Part shown: positions 42,970 through 52,048 of the stretch, one piece after another
Numbering within the stretch: position 1 is the first letter of the stretch
Layout of the letters: every line of letters starts with the position of its first letter
Origin: Oscillospiraceae bacterium
Lineage (GTDB): Bacteria > Bacillota > Clostridia > Oscillospirales > UBA929
Assembly: GCA_009782215.1 (NCBI GenBank)
Contig: WRKO01000009.1
Span: 1 to 64,000 of the forward strand
Length of the DNA stretch: 64,000 bases
Reading direction: 5' to 3'
Position numbers and translations under genes: made by a program
Notes under the pieces: model-generated
What the model was told of the DNA's origin: nothing
Databases searched by the model: none
What the model saw: the letters and a program-made list of their open reading frames with translations, nothing else

Positions 42970-45354
42970 ATGCAGTACGGACAATTTGACCTGCAAAACA
43001 GGGAGTATGTCATCACCAACCCGGCGACGCCGTCGGCATGGGCGAACTACCTCGGCTCCCCTGAATACGGCGCCATCATCTCCAACAACGCGGGCGGCTA
43101 CAGCTTTGTGAAGTCCGGGGCTAACGGGCGGATTCTCCGCTACCGCTTCAATTCGGTGACGTCGGACCAGCCGGGACGCTACATCTATCTGCGCGACGCC
43201 GAAAGCGGAGACTTTTGGTCTGGCTCATGGATGCCGGTCGGCAAGCCGCTGGACACCTACGCGTCAGAGTGCCGCCACGGCACGGCGTATACGGTCATCG
43301 GCTCGGAGTACTCCGGGATCAAGACCGAGACGCTGTATTACGTGCCGCTGGACGCGACGCATGAGGTCTGGCGCCTGAGGGTGACCAATACCGGCGATAA
43401 AGCAAGAAAATTGGCTGTTACGGGTTACTGCGAGTTCACGAATGATTCAAATTATGAGCAGGATCAAGTCAATCTGCAATACACGCTTTTTATCACCCAT
43501 ACCTATTTCAAAAACAATTTCATCCTCCAAAAAATCAATGAAAATTTCAACGATCCGAGAAAAGAGCGTTTTTTCGGCGTGGCGGGCGCGGAGGTTTCCG
43601 CCTATTGCGGCGACAGAGACAAATTTGTCGGCTCCTACCGGGGCTATCATAACCCAGCGGGGATTACCGACGGGCTGAAAAACGAACTCAACTACAACGG
43701 CAACTCCTGCGGCGCACTGCAAAGCGATATCACGCTGGCGCCGGGTGAAACCAAAGAAATCATCTACATCCTCGGCGCCAAGCCCGAAGCTGAGGCGGCG
43801 GAGCTGGTGGCCGCATATAAACAGCCGGGGCGCGCGGACGCGGAGCTTGCGGAGCTGAAAAGATTCTGGCACAGCAAGCTGAACAATCTGCAAGTCAACA
43901 CCCCGGACGAGAAATTCAACAACATGGTCAATGTCTGGAACGCCTATCAATGCTTTATTACGTTCATTTGGTCACGCGCCGCGTCTTTCCAATACTGCGG
44001 GCTGCGCAACGGGTTTGGCTACCGCGACACGGTGCAGGATATTCAGGGGATTATCCACCTCGCGCCTGACTTGGCCCGTAAACAGATTGAGTTTATGCTC
44101 TCGGCGCAGGTATCCAACGGCGCGGGACTGCCGCTGGTGAAATACAACCATACCCCCGGCAAGGAGGACACGCCGGACGACGTTTCCTATGTCAAAGAGA
44201 CGGGTCATCCTAGCTATCGCGCCGACGATGCGCTGTGGCTCTTCCCGACGATTAAAAAATACATCGACGAGTCAGGCGAAATCTCCTTCCTCGACGAGGA
44301 AATCCTTTTTGCTGACAAAGAGGAGAAAGCGTCGGTTTACGAGCATCTCAAACGCGCTATACAGTTTTCGCTCGACAACCTCGGGTCGCATGGGATGCCC
44401 GCCGGCCTGCACGCCGACTGGAACGACTGTCTGCGCCTAGGCAAGCTGGGCGAGAGTACCTTTGTGCTGTTTCAGTTCTTCTATGCCTTGCGGATTCTCA
44501 AGGACTATGCTGCCCTTAAAAACGACACAGACTACGCGGCTTTTCTGGATAAGGCAATCGCCGACGTTGACGGCAAAATCAACGGTTTTTGCTGGGACGG
44601 CGACCGCTGGATTCGCGGTTTCCGTGAAGACGGCGTTGTCATCGGCAAGCGCGGTGACCCGGAGGCTTCGATGTGGCTTAACCCGCAGTCTTGGGGCGTC
44701 ATTTCGGGCGCGTCCTCGCCGGAGCGGGGCGCTGCGACGATGGATACGGTGTACAAGGAGCTGAACACGCCGTACGGCGTCATGCTGATGTATCCCGCGT
44801 ATCAAAAGCACGCGTTTCCCGGAGCGCTGGCGGTTTGCTTCAACAAAGGCATCAAGGAAAATGCGGGAATCTTCTCCCATTCCCAAGGCTGGGCGATTCT
44901 TGCCGAGGCGCTTTTGGGGCGCGGCGGCAGAGCCTATGAATACTGGCGCGAGGCAAGCCCGGCGACGTATAACGAGGACGCCGACCGCCGGGTGCTGGAA
45001 CCGTATGCCCACGGGCAGACTGTTGAGGGAAGGGACAGCCCGTTTGCCGGACGCGCCCATGTGCATTGGCTGACCGGAACCGCCTCCACCGTTATGGTGG
45101 GGACGGTCGAGGGCATCCTCGGTCTGCGGCCCGCGCCGGACGGCATCACCGTCAACCCGTCCGTTCCGGGCGAATGGAAGGATTGGTCGATGACCAAAAA
45201 GCTGCGCGGGAAGACGCTGAACATCAAAATCAGCAACCCCGCCGGACGCGAGAGCGGCGTCAAAGCCGTAACGGTCAACGGGCAAAAGCTGGACGGAATC
45301 TTTATTCCCGATACCGCGCTGAAGGATGAAAACGACGTTGTCATTGAAATGTAA
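42970..45354 (+). CDS. GH94 beta-glycoside phosphorylase (cellobiose/chitobiose type)
   Basis: A cytoplasmic enzyme of 794 residues that splits a disaccharide with phosphate, giving sugar-1-phosphate. The GH94 N-terminal domain (GQFDLQNREYVITNPATP, NNAGGYSF and RHGTAYTVI) and the catalytic region GLHADWNDCLRLG with Asp483 are clear. YGVMLMYPAY and MVGTVEGILGLRPAPDG are near the end. Substrate could be cellobiose, cellodextrin or chitobiose; the GH9 gene at 3 favours beta-glucans. A LarA-like gene overlaps its end. Confidence 0.9.
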   Translation: MQYGQFDLQNREYVITNPATPSAWANYLGSPEYGAIISNNAGGYSFVKSGANGRILRYRFNSVTSDQPGRYIYLRDAESGDFWSGSWMPVGKPLDTYASECRHGTAYTVIGSEYSGIKTETLYYVPLDATHEVWRLRVTNTGDKARKLAVTGYCEFTNDSNYEQDQVNLQYTLFITHTYFKNNFILQKINENFNDPRKERFFGVAGAEVSAYCGDRDKFVGSYRGYHNPAGITDGLKNELNYNGNSCGALQSDITLAPGETKEIIYILGAKPEAEAAELVAAYKQPGRADAELAELKRFWHSKLNNLQVNTPDEKFNNMVNVWNAYQCFITFIWSRAASFQYCGLRNGFGYRDTVQDIQGIIHLAPDLARKQIEFMLSAQVSNGAGLPLVKYNHTPGKEDTPDDVSYVKETGHPSYRADDALWLFPTIKKYIDESGEISFLDEEILFADKEEKASVYEHLKRAIQFSLDNLGSHGMPAGLHADWNDCLRLGKLGESTFVLFQFFYALRILKDYAALKNDTDYAAFLDKAIADVDGKINGFCWDGDRWIRGFREDGVVIGKRGDPEASMWLNPQSWGVISGASSPERGAATMDTVYKELNTPYGVMLMYPAYQKHAFPGALAVCFNKGIKENAGIFSHSQGWAILAEALLGRGGRAYEYWREASPATYNEDADRRVLEPYAHGQTVEGRDSPFAGRAHVHWLTGTASTVMVGTVEGILGLRPAPDGITVNPSVPGEWKDWSMTKKLRGKTLNIKISNPAGRESGVKAVTVNGQKLDGIFIPDTALKDENDVVIEM

Positions 45355-46525
45355 AGAGACGGAAAAAGCCATAGGCCGCCTTTTAGAAGCAAAAGGCGGC
45401 CTTCGCCGTACCCTGCTGGTTGTGCCGGACTATACGCGTCTTCACTCCGGGGCGGGGGCTATCGCGCAGACAATTTACCGCGTGTTGGAACCGGGGTGCA
45501 GGGTGGATTTACTGCAAGCGCTTGGTACACACGCGCCGATGACGGCAGAGCAATGCGCCGAAATGTACGAAAATATCCCGTTTGAGCGGTTCATCCCGCA
45601 CCGTTGGCGGGATGATGTGATACGGGTGGGCGAGGTTCCGGGGGCGTTTATGCGGGAGCTGTCCGGCGGGCTGATGGAAGAGCCGGTCGGCGTGGACGTC
45701 AACAGACGGCTGTTTGACCGTTATGATTTCATCCTGTCTATCGGGCAGGTCGTGCCGCATGAGGTGGCGGGGATGGCCAACCACGCCAAGAATATTTTTG
45801 TTGGCATCGGCGGCGAGGAGATGATACACGCGAGCCATATGCTGGGGGCGTTTGCCGGCATTGAGCAGGTGCTGGGCAAAACCGACACGCCCGTGCGCCG
45901 ACTCTTTGACTACGCTTCCCGCTTTATTGAAAAACTGCCGCTGACCTATATCCTTACCGTCACGGACGGAAGCATGTTCATAGGGGAGGGGAGGGCGTGC
46001 TTTGAGCAAGCCGCCGCCCGTTCGCAAGAAACCGACATAACCTTCTTGGATGCGCCGCTGCAAAGGGTGATTGTCAAGCTGGATGCGCGGGAATACCGGA
46101 GTATGTGGCTTGGCAACAAAGCCATTTACCGCACCCGCATGGCGATGGCCGACGGCGGTGAACTAATCATCCTTGCGCCCGGTGTGGAGCGTTTCGGCGA
46201 AGACGCGGTGATTGACGCGCTGATTCGCAAGTACGGCTATCGCGGCAGGGAGGAAATCATCCGCCTGTTCCGGGAAAACAAGGATTTACGGCAAAATATG
46301 TCCGCCGCCGCCCACCTGATACACGGCAGCGGCGACGGACGCTTTACGATAACTTACTGTACGCGCCACCTCACCGAAGCGGAGGTGACCGGCGTCGGGT
46401 TCGGGTATATGCCGTATGACGAGGCGGTTGAGAAGTACGGGAATGACAGGGAAGCGTACCGCATCGCAAACCCCGCGCTCGGACTGTGGGCGGCGAAAGA
46501 GCGGTTCACCCCGCCACCGGAATAG
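45326..46525 (+). CDS. LarA-like (DUF2088) lactate-racemase homologue
   Basis: A 399-residue protein with LarA-type blocks: VPDYTRLHSG, ALGTHAPMT, VVPHEVAGMANHAKNIFVGIGG and GFGYMPYDEAV. LarA uses a nickel pincer nucleotide attached to a Lys; the NHAKN and PHEV blocks match where LarA has its ligands. No cofactor-maturation genes (larB, larC, larE) are in the window, so lactate racemase activity is not certain. The ATG at 45326 lies within the GH94 gene, with only a weak ribosome site, so the start is provisional. Confidence 0.75.
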   Translation: MKTTLSLKCKETEKAIGRLLEAKGGLRRTLLVVPDYTRLHSGAGAIAQTIYRVLEPGCRVDLLQALGTHAPMTAEQCAEMYENIPFERFIPHRWRDDVIRVGEVPGAFMRELSGGLMEEPVGVDVNRRLFDRYDFILSIGQVVPHEVAGMANHAKNIFVGIGGEEMIHASHMLGAFAGIEQVLGKTDTPVRRLFDYASRFIEKLPLTYILTVTDGSMFIGEGRACFEQAAARSQETDITFLDAPLQRVIVKLDAREYRSMWLGNKAIYRTRMAMADGGELIILAPGVERFGEDAVIDALIRKYGYRGREEIIRLFRENKDLRQNMSAAAHLIHGSGDGRFTITYCTRHLTEAEVTGVGFGYMPYDEAVEKYGNDREAYRIANPALGLWAAKERFTPPPE

Positions 46526-46552
46526 CCTTTTAAGGGCGGAGTATGCTTATTT

Positions 46553-47086
46553 CTAAACATAATATCCATCAGCGAGTAACCCGAAATTTAGCCTGTCGTA
46601 TCTTTTCCCGCCAAAATAAACTGCTTTGCGTTCCCGTCCTTCGAATTCAAATCCTAAACCCTCAAGAGATTTTTTTGCGGAAATATTTATCTCAAGCGTA
46701 TTCGCGGTGATGCGTTCTATACCAACATGCTGAAAGGCATAATCAATCATCAATTCAGCGGCTTCTTTTCCGTATCCTTTATTTCGGTTTTCAATTTTAG
46801 CAATTCCCATACCTATTGAGCAAGAGCGGTTTTTGTTATCAATGTCTTGTAATGCCACATCACCGATAATTGTGTCGCCGCCAAGAAAAATACCAAGCCT
46901 TATATGTTTGTTCCCCTGTAATTTCTGTATTTCATCAAACCATTCGTCCGCTTTTTCTACAGAGTGCCCGATGTTCAAAGGTTCGGCCTGATTATCAAAA
47001 TCATATTCAAAATCTTCCCATAGTTTTTTACAATGCGCCCTTTCCATAGCGGCAAGGTAAAGTCGTTTGCCTTGTAGTTTTAACAT
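46553..47086 (-). CDS. GNAT-family N-acetyltransferase (RimJ/RimL-like)
   Basis: A GNAT fold with GKRLYLAAMERAH at the start, the acetyl-CoA loop IENRNKGYGKEAAELMIDYAF, and ITANTLEINISAKKSLEGLGF, typical of ribosomal-protein or antibiotic acetyltransferases. Base composition is AT-rich relative to flanking genes, which suggests horizontal acquisition. It is convergent with the LarA-like gene. Its substrate is unknown. Confidence 0.85.
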   Translation of the reverse strand: MLKLQGKRLYLAAMERAHCKKLWEDFEYDFDNQAEPLNIGHSVEKADEWFDEIQKLQGNKHIRLGIFLGGDTIIGDVALQDIDNKNRSCSIGMGIAKIENRNKGYGKEAAELMIDYAFQHVGIERITANTLEINISAKKSLEGLGFEFEGRERKAVYFGGKRYDRLNFGLLADGYYV

Positions 47087-47149
47087 TCGTGTAACCTCCG
47101 CAAAATATCAATTCGCTTCGTCAAAAATTCACTAGGTCGTTGTAAAGGC

Positions 47150-47689
47150 TTACCATTTACATGTCCCGTAAGACACGCGCTGTTCAAACGGCAGCTTCTC
47201 ACGGCGGGAGCCGGGGCCGTCGGGCAGGCCGATGGGCAGGACGACGCGGAGGTGAAATTCCGCAGGCGCGTTTAGGACGGCGAGGGCGGCTTTTTGTTTG
47301 TCTTCGTCGAAATACGGGCTGTCCAGCCAGAGGGAAGCGTAGCCGAGCGCGGTTGCGGCCAGCAGCATTTGAGCGGCTGCGGCGGCATAGTCCTCGACTT
47401 CGAAGTTGTATTGTCCCGTTTGCGTTGAGCTGTCGGTCAGCAGGGCGATGGCCGCCGGGGCGGTCAGCATTCCGTCGGTCGGCATGACATCACAAAGAGG
47501 TTGTAAAGCCTCTTTGCTTGACAGAATAACCAAGCGGACGCATTGGCTGTTCATCCCGGTGGGCGCGGCAAGACCGGCTTTAGCGATTCGCTCAAGATCG
47601 GCAAGCGGTACAGGCGTCGGCTTGAAGCGTTCCTTGTGGGAGTAGCGGTTTTCGACCGCCTCAAAAAAATCCATCATTGCTTCCATCAT
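47150..47689 (-). CDS. Nitroreductase-family flavoprotein
   Basis: A 179-residue FMN-type nitroreductase: AVENRYSHKERF near the start (FMN phosphate site), GLAAPTGMNSQ, LLAATALGYASLWL and LPIGLPDGPGSRREKLPFE at the end. The ATG at 47689 overlaps the stop of the upstream small gene (ATGA), so translation is coupled. An ATG five codons later is an alternative start. It is the last gene of the minus-strand SPFH cluster. Confidence 0.88.
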   Translation of the reverse strand: MMEAMMDFFEAVENRYSHKERFKPTPVPLADLERIAKAGLAAPTGMNSQCVRLVILSSKEALQPLCDVMPTDGMLTAPAAIALLTDSSTQTGQYNFEVEDYAAAAAQMLLAATALGYASLWLDSPYFDEDKQKAALAVLNAPAEFHLRVVLPIGLPDGPGSRREKLPFEQRVSYGTCKW

Positions 47690-47904
47690 CTTTTCCCCGC
47701 CGAACTGCTTGACGCAACCTTTACCCGCGTGGTATGCGTACGCAGGAAGCTGTCCTCGGCGACGGTCATCCGTGCTTCGCCGGCCACAATGTAGTCGTCC
47801 GCGCAGGACGCCGCCTTAACGGGGCGGTGCTTTTTGTACTCCACAGTTAGGACAATGGCTGCAATGATGCCGCCGCCAAAGAAGAATAAGGCCAGAAATA
47901 ACAT
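47686..47904 (-). CDS. Small membrane protein resembling the tail of TPM-domain proteins
   Basis: A 72-residue protein: N-terminal hydrophobic helix (FLALFFFGGGIIAAIVLTV), then KKHRPVKAASCADDYIV, AGEARMTVAEDSFL, and a Ser-rich end. The pattern after the helix (AD-Y-V, then a D-FL, then T-R, then Ser run) resembles the region that follows the TPM domain in Clostridial TPM/YgcG-type membrane proteins. The TPM domain itself is absent. GGAGGTG lies eight bases before the ATG at 47904, so this looks like a real gene. It couples tightly to the zinc-ribbon gene upstream. Confidence 0.65.
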   Translation of the reverse strand: MLFLALFFFGGGIIAAIVLTVEYKKHRPVKAASCADDYIVAGEARMTVAEDSFLRTHTTRVKVASSSSAGKR

Positions 47905-47905
47905 A

Positions 47906-48982
47906 TCAAAGCACCTCCATCAGTTGCAGCAACAACCCGAGCAGAGCGCAGGCCGTGCCGCTGAGTCCGAATACCAGCAGCCCAAATCTGAACATTTTAC
48001 CCTTATCTATCGGCAGATTGCCCAGCATTTTACCTGTTTGCCCGTTCATCGCGAAGAGATAATCCTTGCCGTTGAAATAGGAATGCAGCATCCAAACCGG
48101 GAGCAGGGCGTAGCGCGCCGACACGCCGTCGGCGTGTTTGTTATCTGTTTGTCTCCGCACACGGCTGTAGCGGGTTAGAGACGCTTTGATTTTCTTCTCC
48201 GCCGAGGCTTCCATTCGGCGGTTTGCGCGGCCGAACGATTCATCTTGGGTCACATCGTAACGCTCGGCCAAAAACCCGGATAAAAACGGCGTGGCAAACG
48301 GCTTTAACTCAGAAAATTCATACGGTTCAATGGAATCCATGATATCGTCGGGCGTTTTGGACGAGGCGTCCGTGGGGACGTCTTTCACGCCGAGACTGCC
48401 CGTGCGGACGATTCTGTAGGTGTCTGTTTTGGTGACCTTGTAATCACCTTGGCGCGAGGTGGTGACGATGTCGCCCTCCCCGGCCACATGGAAGTGGATT
48501 GTACTGTTAAAGAGCCAGAACGGGATATAAACGCCGGTCAGCTTTTCCAAGTTTTTTTCGGCGCAATACGAATTCGGAACAAACCGTTTACCTTTCAGAA
48601 AATTCTTAAACTGCGCCATCGCGTCGGCCCTAACGAGTTTGAACGGGAGCACGACTTCCGGCTTGAACTCCCCGGATATTTGGCTGAGGATGGTAATCGG
48701 CCTTTGGCAATAGACGCAGAAGGTTTGGCTCGTCTCTTCGGCGGTGACCACCTCCGCCCCGCAATAAGCGCACTTATACGCCGCGACAACGCCGTCGTCG
48801 GTCTCTTCAAGCCGAACCTTTACGGCGACCTTCTCGTTCAGCATCTCGTCCGCTTCTTGCGTAAAGCCTTTGAGGTCGCTCTCGGTATGCTCTTTATCGC
48901 ACCATTCACATTTCCATAGCTGCAACGCCGGAGTAAACCGTAAGTCCCCCCCGCAATTACCGCATTTCAGCGTAGCCGGCAT
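47906..48982 (-). CDS. Zinc-ribbon membrane protein (YdjG-like)
   Basis: The N-terminus has a zinc ribbon (CGNCGG and CEWCDKEHTE), and a second ribbon sits at CAYCGAEVV and FCVYCQR. A beta-rich middle and a hydrophobic C-terminal segment (MFRFGLLVFGLSGTACALLGLLL) suggest a membrane anchor. This organisation resembles YdjG, encoded next to the SPFH protein YdjI and PspA in B. subtilis, which act at the membrane in envelope stress. It is the second gene of the minus-strand cluster after the SPFH gene. Confidence 0.75.
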   Translation of the reverse strand: MPATLKCGNCGGDLRFTPALQLWKCEWCDKEHTESDLKGFTQEADEMLNEKVAVKVRLEETDDGVVAAYKCAYCGAEVVTAEETSQTFCVYCQRPITILSQISGEFKPEVVLPFKLVRADAMAQFKNFLKGKRFVPNSYCAEKNLEKLTGVYIPFWLFNSTIHFHVAGEGDIVTTSRQGDYKVTKTDTYRIVRTGSLGVKDVPTDASSKTPDDIMDSIEPYEFSELKPFATPFLSGFLAERYDVTQDESFGRANRRMEASAEKKIKASLTRYSRVRRQTDNKHADGVSARYALLPVWMLHSYFNGKDYLFAMNGQTGKMLGNLPIDKGKMFRFGLLVFGLSGTACALLGLLLQLMEVL

Positions 48983-49030
48983 AAGTCAGCCTCCCACTAT
49001 AATACAAAGCTCACAGCGCATACTGTATGA

Positions 49031-50347
49031 CTATAATTTCGTCCCGCATTCCGGGCAGAACTTCGGCGGCGCCGCCATGTCGGCGGGCGTCCAGCCGCAG
49101 CTTGGGCAAGGCGAGATTTTCTTAGCGCCGCACTCCACACAAAAGTTGCCCATATTGTCTGAACGGCCGCATGAACCGCACGTCCAGCCGGCAGGGGATT
49201 CGGGCTGCTTGGCGCCGCACTCCATGCAGAAGTTGCCTTGGTTGCCCGCGTGACCGCTCTTGCACGTCCAACCGGAGGCGGCTGGGGCGGCGGGTACCGG
49301 AGTCGGGGAAGGCTGCTGCGGCATCGGCGGGGGCTGCGGAACGCCGCCGCCCGGCTGCTGCGCGCCCATTTGGAACAGATTCGCGGCGTTCATTCCGCCT
49401 GCATTCTGCGCCATACCCAACCCCATGAACGCGCCAACCGCGCCGCCTTCGTTTGCCGCGGCGGTTTCCATCGCCGTCGCCTGTCCGGCGACCAAGCGCC
49501 CGGCGGCGAGCGTCGGGTTGGAGAGGGCACGGGCTTCCTGCATTTGCTCGATTTTTTTTGCGGACTGCTCATCAACCGTCACGCTCTCCATAGCAAGGCT
49601 GACGATTTCGATACCGCGGCGTTCCGCCCACTCCGCGCTCATTTCCGTGTTCAGCGCATTGCCAATCTCACGCGGATAGTTAATCAGCATATCGTAGGCG
49701 ACGCCCTGCTGCGCGATTTTGCCGAGCGCGGGCTGCAAGGCGGAGATGACCTCACTCTTCATCTGGCTTGTCAAATCGTCGCGGCGATATTCCCCGGAGG
49801 TATTTCCGACAATGTTTACATAGAAGAGCAGTGGGTCAGTGACTCTGAAGCTGTATTGCCCGAAGCCCTGTACGCGCACCGTCATTTGAAACTCGGAATC
49901 ACGGAAAGGGATATTGCCCCAGCCGATTTTGTTGCCGATAATCTCTTTGGTGTTGATAAAGTAAATTTTCTGCTGGTCGGTGGGCGCACCGCCCGCTAAA
50001 AAGCGCTTGCCAACCTGCGCGAAGGAAGGCCCGAGGTCTTTCAGCCCGCCACCCAACAGGGAAGGCTGTAGCTTGGTGTCGTATGTATACTGGCCCGGTT
50101 CGGCGCAGAAATCGGCGACCCGGCCGTTTTCGATAATCAGCATACATTGGCCGTCGGCCACGTTAATTTTGGAGCCGTTGGAGATGATATTCTCGGAGTG
50201 CTTGGTATTGCCGCTCCTTGATTGCTGCGGTCTTGCGCCCGGACGCATCAGCACCTCGGGCGGCATGGCGTCGCACGCAAAAAAGTCTACCCATTGGTCT
50301 GCCAGAACCCCGCCCGCCGCGCCGATAATCGCTTTAATTAAGCCCAT
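49031..50347 (-). CDS. SPFH-domain protein with C-terminal zinc ribbons (YdjI-like)
   Basis: A 438-residue protein: the N-terminal SPFH/virion-core-like domain is followed from about residue 250 by a long helix (TVDEQSAKKIEQMQEARAL), and then a Pro/Gln-rich linker. It ends in three zinc-ribbon-like Cys pairs (CMECGAKQ, CVECGAKK, CPECGTKL). This is the architecture of YdjI in B. subtilis, part of a PspA-linked membrane complex. No PspA gene is in the window. ATG at 50347 follows GGAGGG. It is the first gene of the minus-strand cluster. Confidence 0.82.
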   Translation of the reverse strand: MGLIKAIIGAAGGVLADQWVDFFACDAMPPEVLMRPGARPQQSRSGNTKHSENIISNGSKINVADGQCMLIIENGRVADFCAEPGQYTYDTKLQPSLLGGGLKDLGPSFAQVGKRFLAGGAPTDQQKIYFINTKEIIGNKIGWGNIPFRDSEFQMTVRVQGFGQYSFRVTDPLLFYVNIVGNTSGEYRRDDLTSQMKSEVISALQPALGKIAQQGVAYDMLINYPREIGNALNTEMSAEWAERRGIEIVSLAMESVTVDEQSAKKIEQMQEARALSNPTLAAGRLVAGQATAMETAAANEGGAVGAFMGLGMAQNAGGMNAANLFQMGAQQPGGGVPQPPPMPQQPSPTPVPAAPAASGWTCKSGHAGNQGNFCMECGAKQPESPAGWTCGSCGRSDNMGNFCVECGAKKISPCPSCGWTPADMAAPPKFCPECGTKL

Positions 50348-50411
50348 GATATTCCCTCCAGATTCATTTTTGTCTCCCTCCGCTTTATAGAGGGATGTGG
50401 TTATGACTATA

Positions 50412-50783
50412 TCACAATTCCTCGAAAATTGCAATCCGCTGTGCATAGTTTGCTTCCAGCTCCAGCAGACGCAGCCCGGTTTCCGACCATTCCCGCTTGG
50501 CGTCCCTCAAACAGGCCGCAAAGCGCGGGTCACGGGTTTCCAGCATTCTTTGCAGCGTTTCAAGACGTCCCTCCGGCCTCGGTTCGGCGGGAGCGTCGGA
50601 CAAAAGCGACCCGGGCGGCAGCCCCATCGCCCCTGCCAGATACTCCAATGTCCGCACCGATGGCGTCGCCGCGTCGTTTTCAATCTTGCTGAGCATATTG
50701 CGCGTGATGAAGTCACCCACAAGCTCCTGCTGCGTCATCTGCCTGTTCAGCCGGGCCTCCCTGATTCGCTGCCCGATGGTCAT
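50412..50783 (-). CDS. XRE-family helix-turn-helix regulator
   Basis: The N-terminal HTH (IGQRIREARLNRQMTQQELV, then ITRNMLSKIENDAATPSVRTLEYLA) is a standard Cro/CI-type domain. The rest (about 65 residues) is helical and may sense a ligand. A divergent-looking inverted repeat at 50838-50860 overlaps its promoter -35 box, consistent with autoregulation. It is 64 bases upstream of the SPFH gene on the same strand, so it may control that operon. Confidence 0.88.
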   Translation of the reverse strand: MTIGQRIREARLNRQMTQQELVGDFITRNMLSKIENDAATPSVRTLEYLAGAMGLPPGSLLSDAPAEPRPEGRLETLQRMLETRDPRFAACLRDAKREWSETGLRLLELEANYAQRIAIFEEL

Positions 50784-50817
50784 ATGGTCATCCTCCCTTT
50801 ACGGGTGAGCTATATTT

Positions 50818-50860
50818 ACTATACCATAGAAAAAAATACTTTCAACCCCTTGGTGAAAGT
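50818..50860 (-). promoter_or_regulatory. Promoter and likely operator of the XRE regulator
   Basis: On the minus strand TTGAAA (50840-50845) and TATAGT (50818-50823) are 16 bases apart. A 7-bp inverted repeat (ACTTTCA-N9-TGAAAGT, 50838-50860) covers the -35 box, as expected for a self-binding repressor. Confidence 0.65.
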
Positions 50861-50893
50861 TATACCACTATTATAACGTAAACATTATTTACA

Positions 50894-51802
50894 TTAAGAA
50901 TAGCGCGTTTCATCGCCAACGGACACGCCGCCCCGTCTGTACTCCGACGGGGTTACGCCCATGTATTTCTTAAACTCGCGGTTGAAGGGGCTAAGGTTGT
51001 TATAGCCGCACAGCGAGGCGATTTCGGATATCATTTTGTCGGTATTCACCAGCAGCGCGCGGCTTTGCAGGATTCTGTACTTGCTCAGATACCGGAACGG
51101 GGTTATTCCCATCAATCTCTTGAAATATCTGTAGAACGTGCCGACGGCCATGTTGCCCTGCTCGGCAAGGACTTCTTCCTTGATATCTTCCCGATAGTTT
51201 TGGTGGATATACTCAAGCGGGCCGAGCATCTTTTTATACAGCTCCTGATAGGCAAGAATAGCCGGGGTGTCCGCGTACGCGTTTTTATAGATGATGCTCC
51301 ACAGAATGAATATCAGCCCGTGAAACTCAAGTTCCCACGAGTCAACGCCGGGCATATTGCAGTAATGCGTCATTTTCGCCAGCACTTCGAGCGCGTCCCT
51401 CTGCCATTCGGCATCACCGTTCAGCTTCAGCACGAATGCCTTTCCGTCCAGCAGCAAGGGCTGCATGAAACGGCGGTAGCCTTTTCCCGAAAACATCAGA
51501 GGGTGAAAACACACCGTTTTGTAAGCGCATGGCCCGTCTCCGGTCCATTCCGCCATATGGGAGAGGTTGGGCGGAATCAGCAGCGCCTCGCCTTCGCGCA
51601 GGATGAACTCTTTATCCTCCACAAGCAGTTTCAGCCATGCACCGCCCCCTCCCTGCGGGGCAAAAAACATAAACTCAATCTCTTCATGCAAACGCCGCGC
51701 CGTACAGCCGTACGGCGCTATGTCTGTACGCCCTACGGCAAACCGCCGCCCTTCCGTTTGATAAGGCGTCGTTTCCTGCGTACGGTTGTCCTTTGTATTC
51801 AT
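50894..51802 (-). CDS. AraC-family transcriptional regulator
   Basis: Residues about 30-110 form a cupin-like sensor domain (EGEALLIPPNLSHMAEWTGDG). The C-terminal AraC domain has two helix-turn-helix units (EEVLAEQGNMAVGTFYRYFKR and ISEIASLCGYNNLSPFNREFKK). ATG at 51802 is chosen because GGAGGTGG lies just upstream and an upstream frame extension is not conserved in character. It is divergent from the giant SLH gene at 52049 and is the likely local regulator, given that position; this is inference. Confidence 0.88.
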   Translation of the reverse strand: MNTKDNRTQETTPYQTEGRRFAVGRTDIAPYGCTARRLHEEIEFMFFAPQGGGGAWLKLLVEDKEFILREGEALLIPPNLSHMAEWTGDGPCAYKTVCFHPLMFSGKGYRRFMQPLLLDGKAFVLKLNGDAEWQRDALEVLAKMTHYCNMPGVDSWELEFHGLIFILWSIIYKNAYADTPAILAYQELYKKMLGPLEYIHQNYREDIKEEVLAEQGNMAVGTFYRYFKRLMGITPFRYLSKYRILQSRALLVNTDKMISEIASLCGYNNLSPFNREFKKYMGVTPSEYRRGGVSVGDETRYS

Positions 51803-52048
51803 GTCTCCACCTCCTCGATAATTCTCCGTATTCCGTACACCTATATAGTACATCGTTTTCCACAATTTGTCAAGGTCATAATGTCATCAACATGTATATA
51901 TTGGTCACCTACGGTGGTAGCCAAGCAATTTTTTTGTTGTTACAATAAATACCAGAAATGGTTGCTGACACCCTATCAACCTCCGATAAATTCTATATTT
52001 ATTCCGTAATCAAAAACCCCAAAAAATAAAAGAAAGAAGGCTGAGAAA

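Noticed and set aside
45326-46525. Lactate racemase called with certainty
   Set aside because: The blocks fit the LarA family, but no cofactor-maturation genes are in the window and several LarA relatives act on other substrates.
51803-52048. A clear promoter for the giant SLH gene
   Set aside because: TACAAT at 51941-51946 could be a -10 box, but no good -35 lies at the right distance; the 246-base gap otherwise shows nothing I can name.
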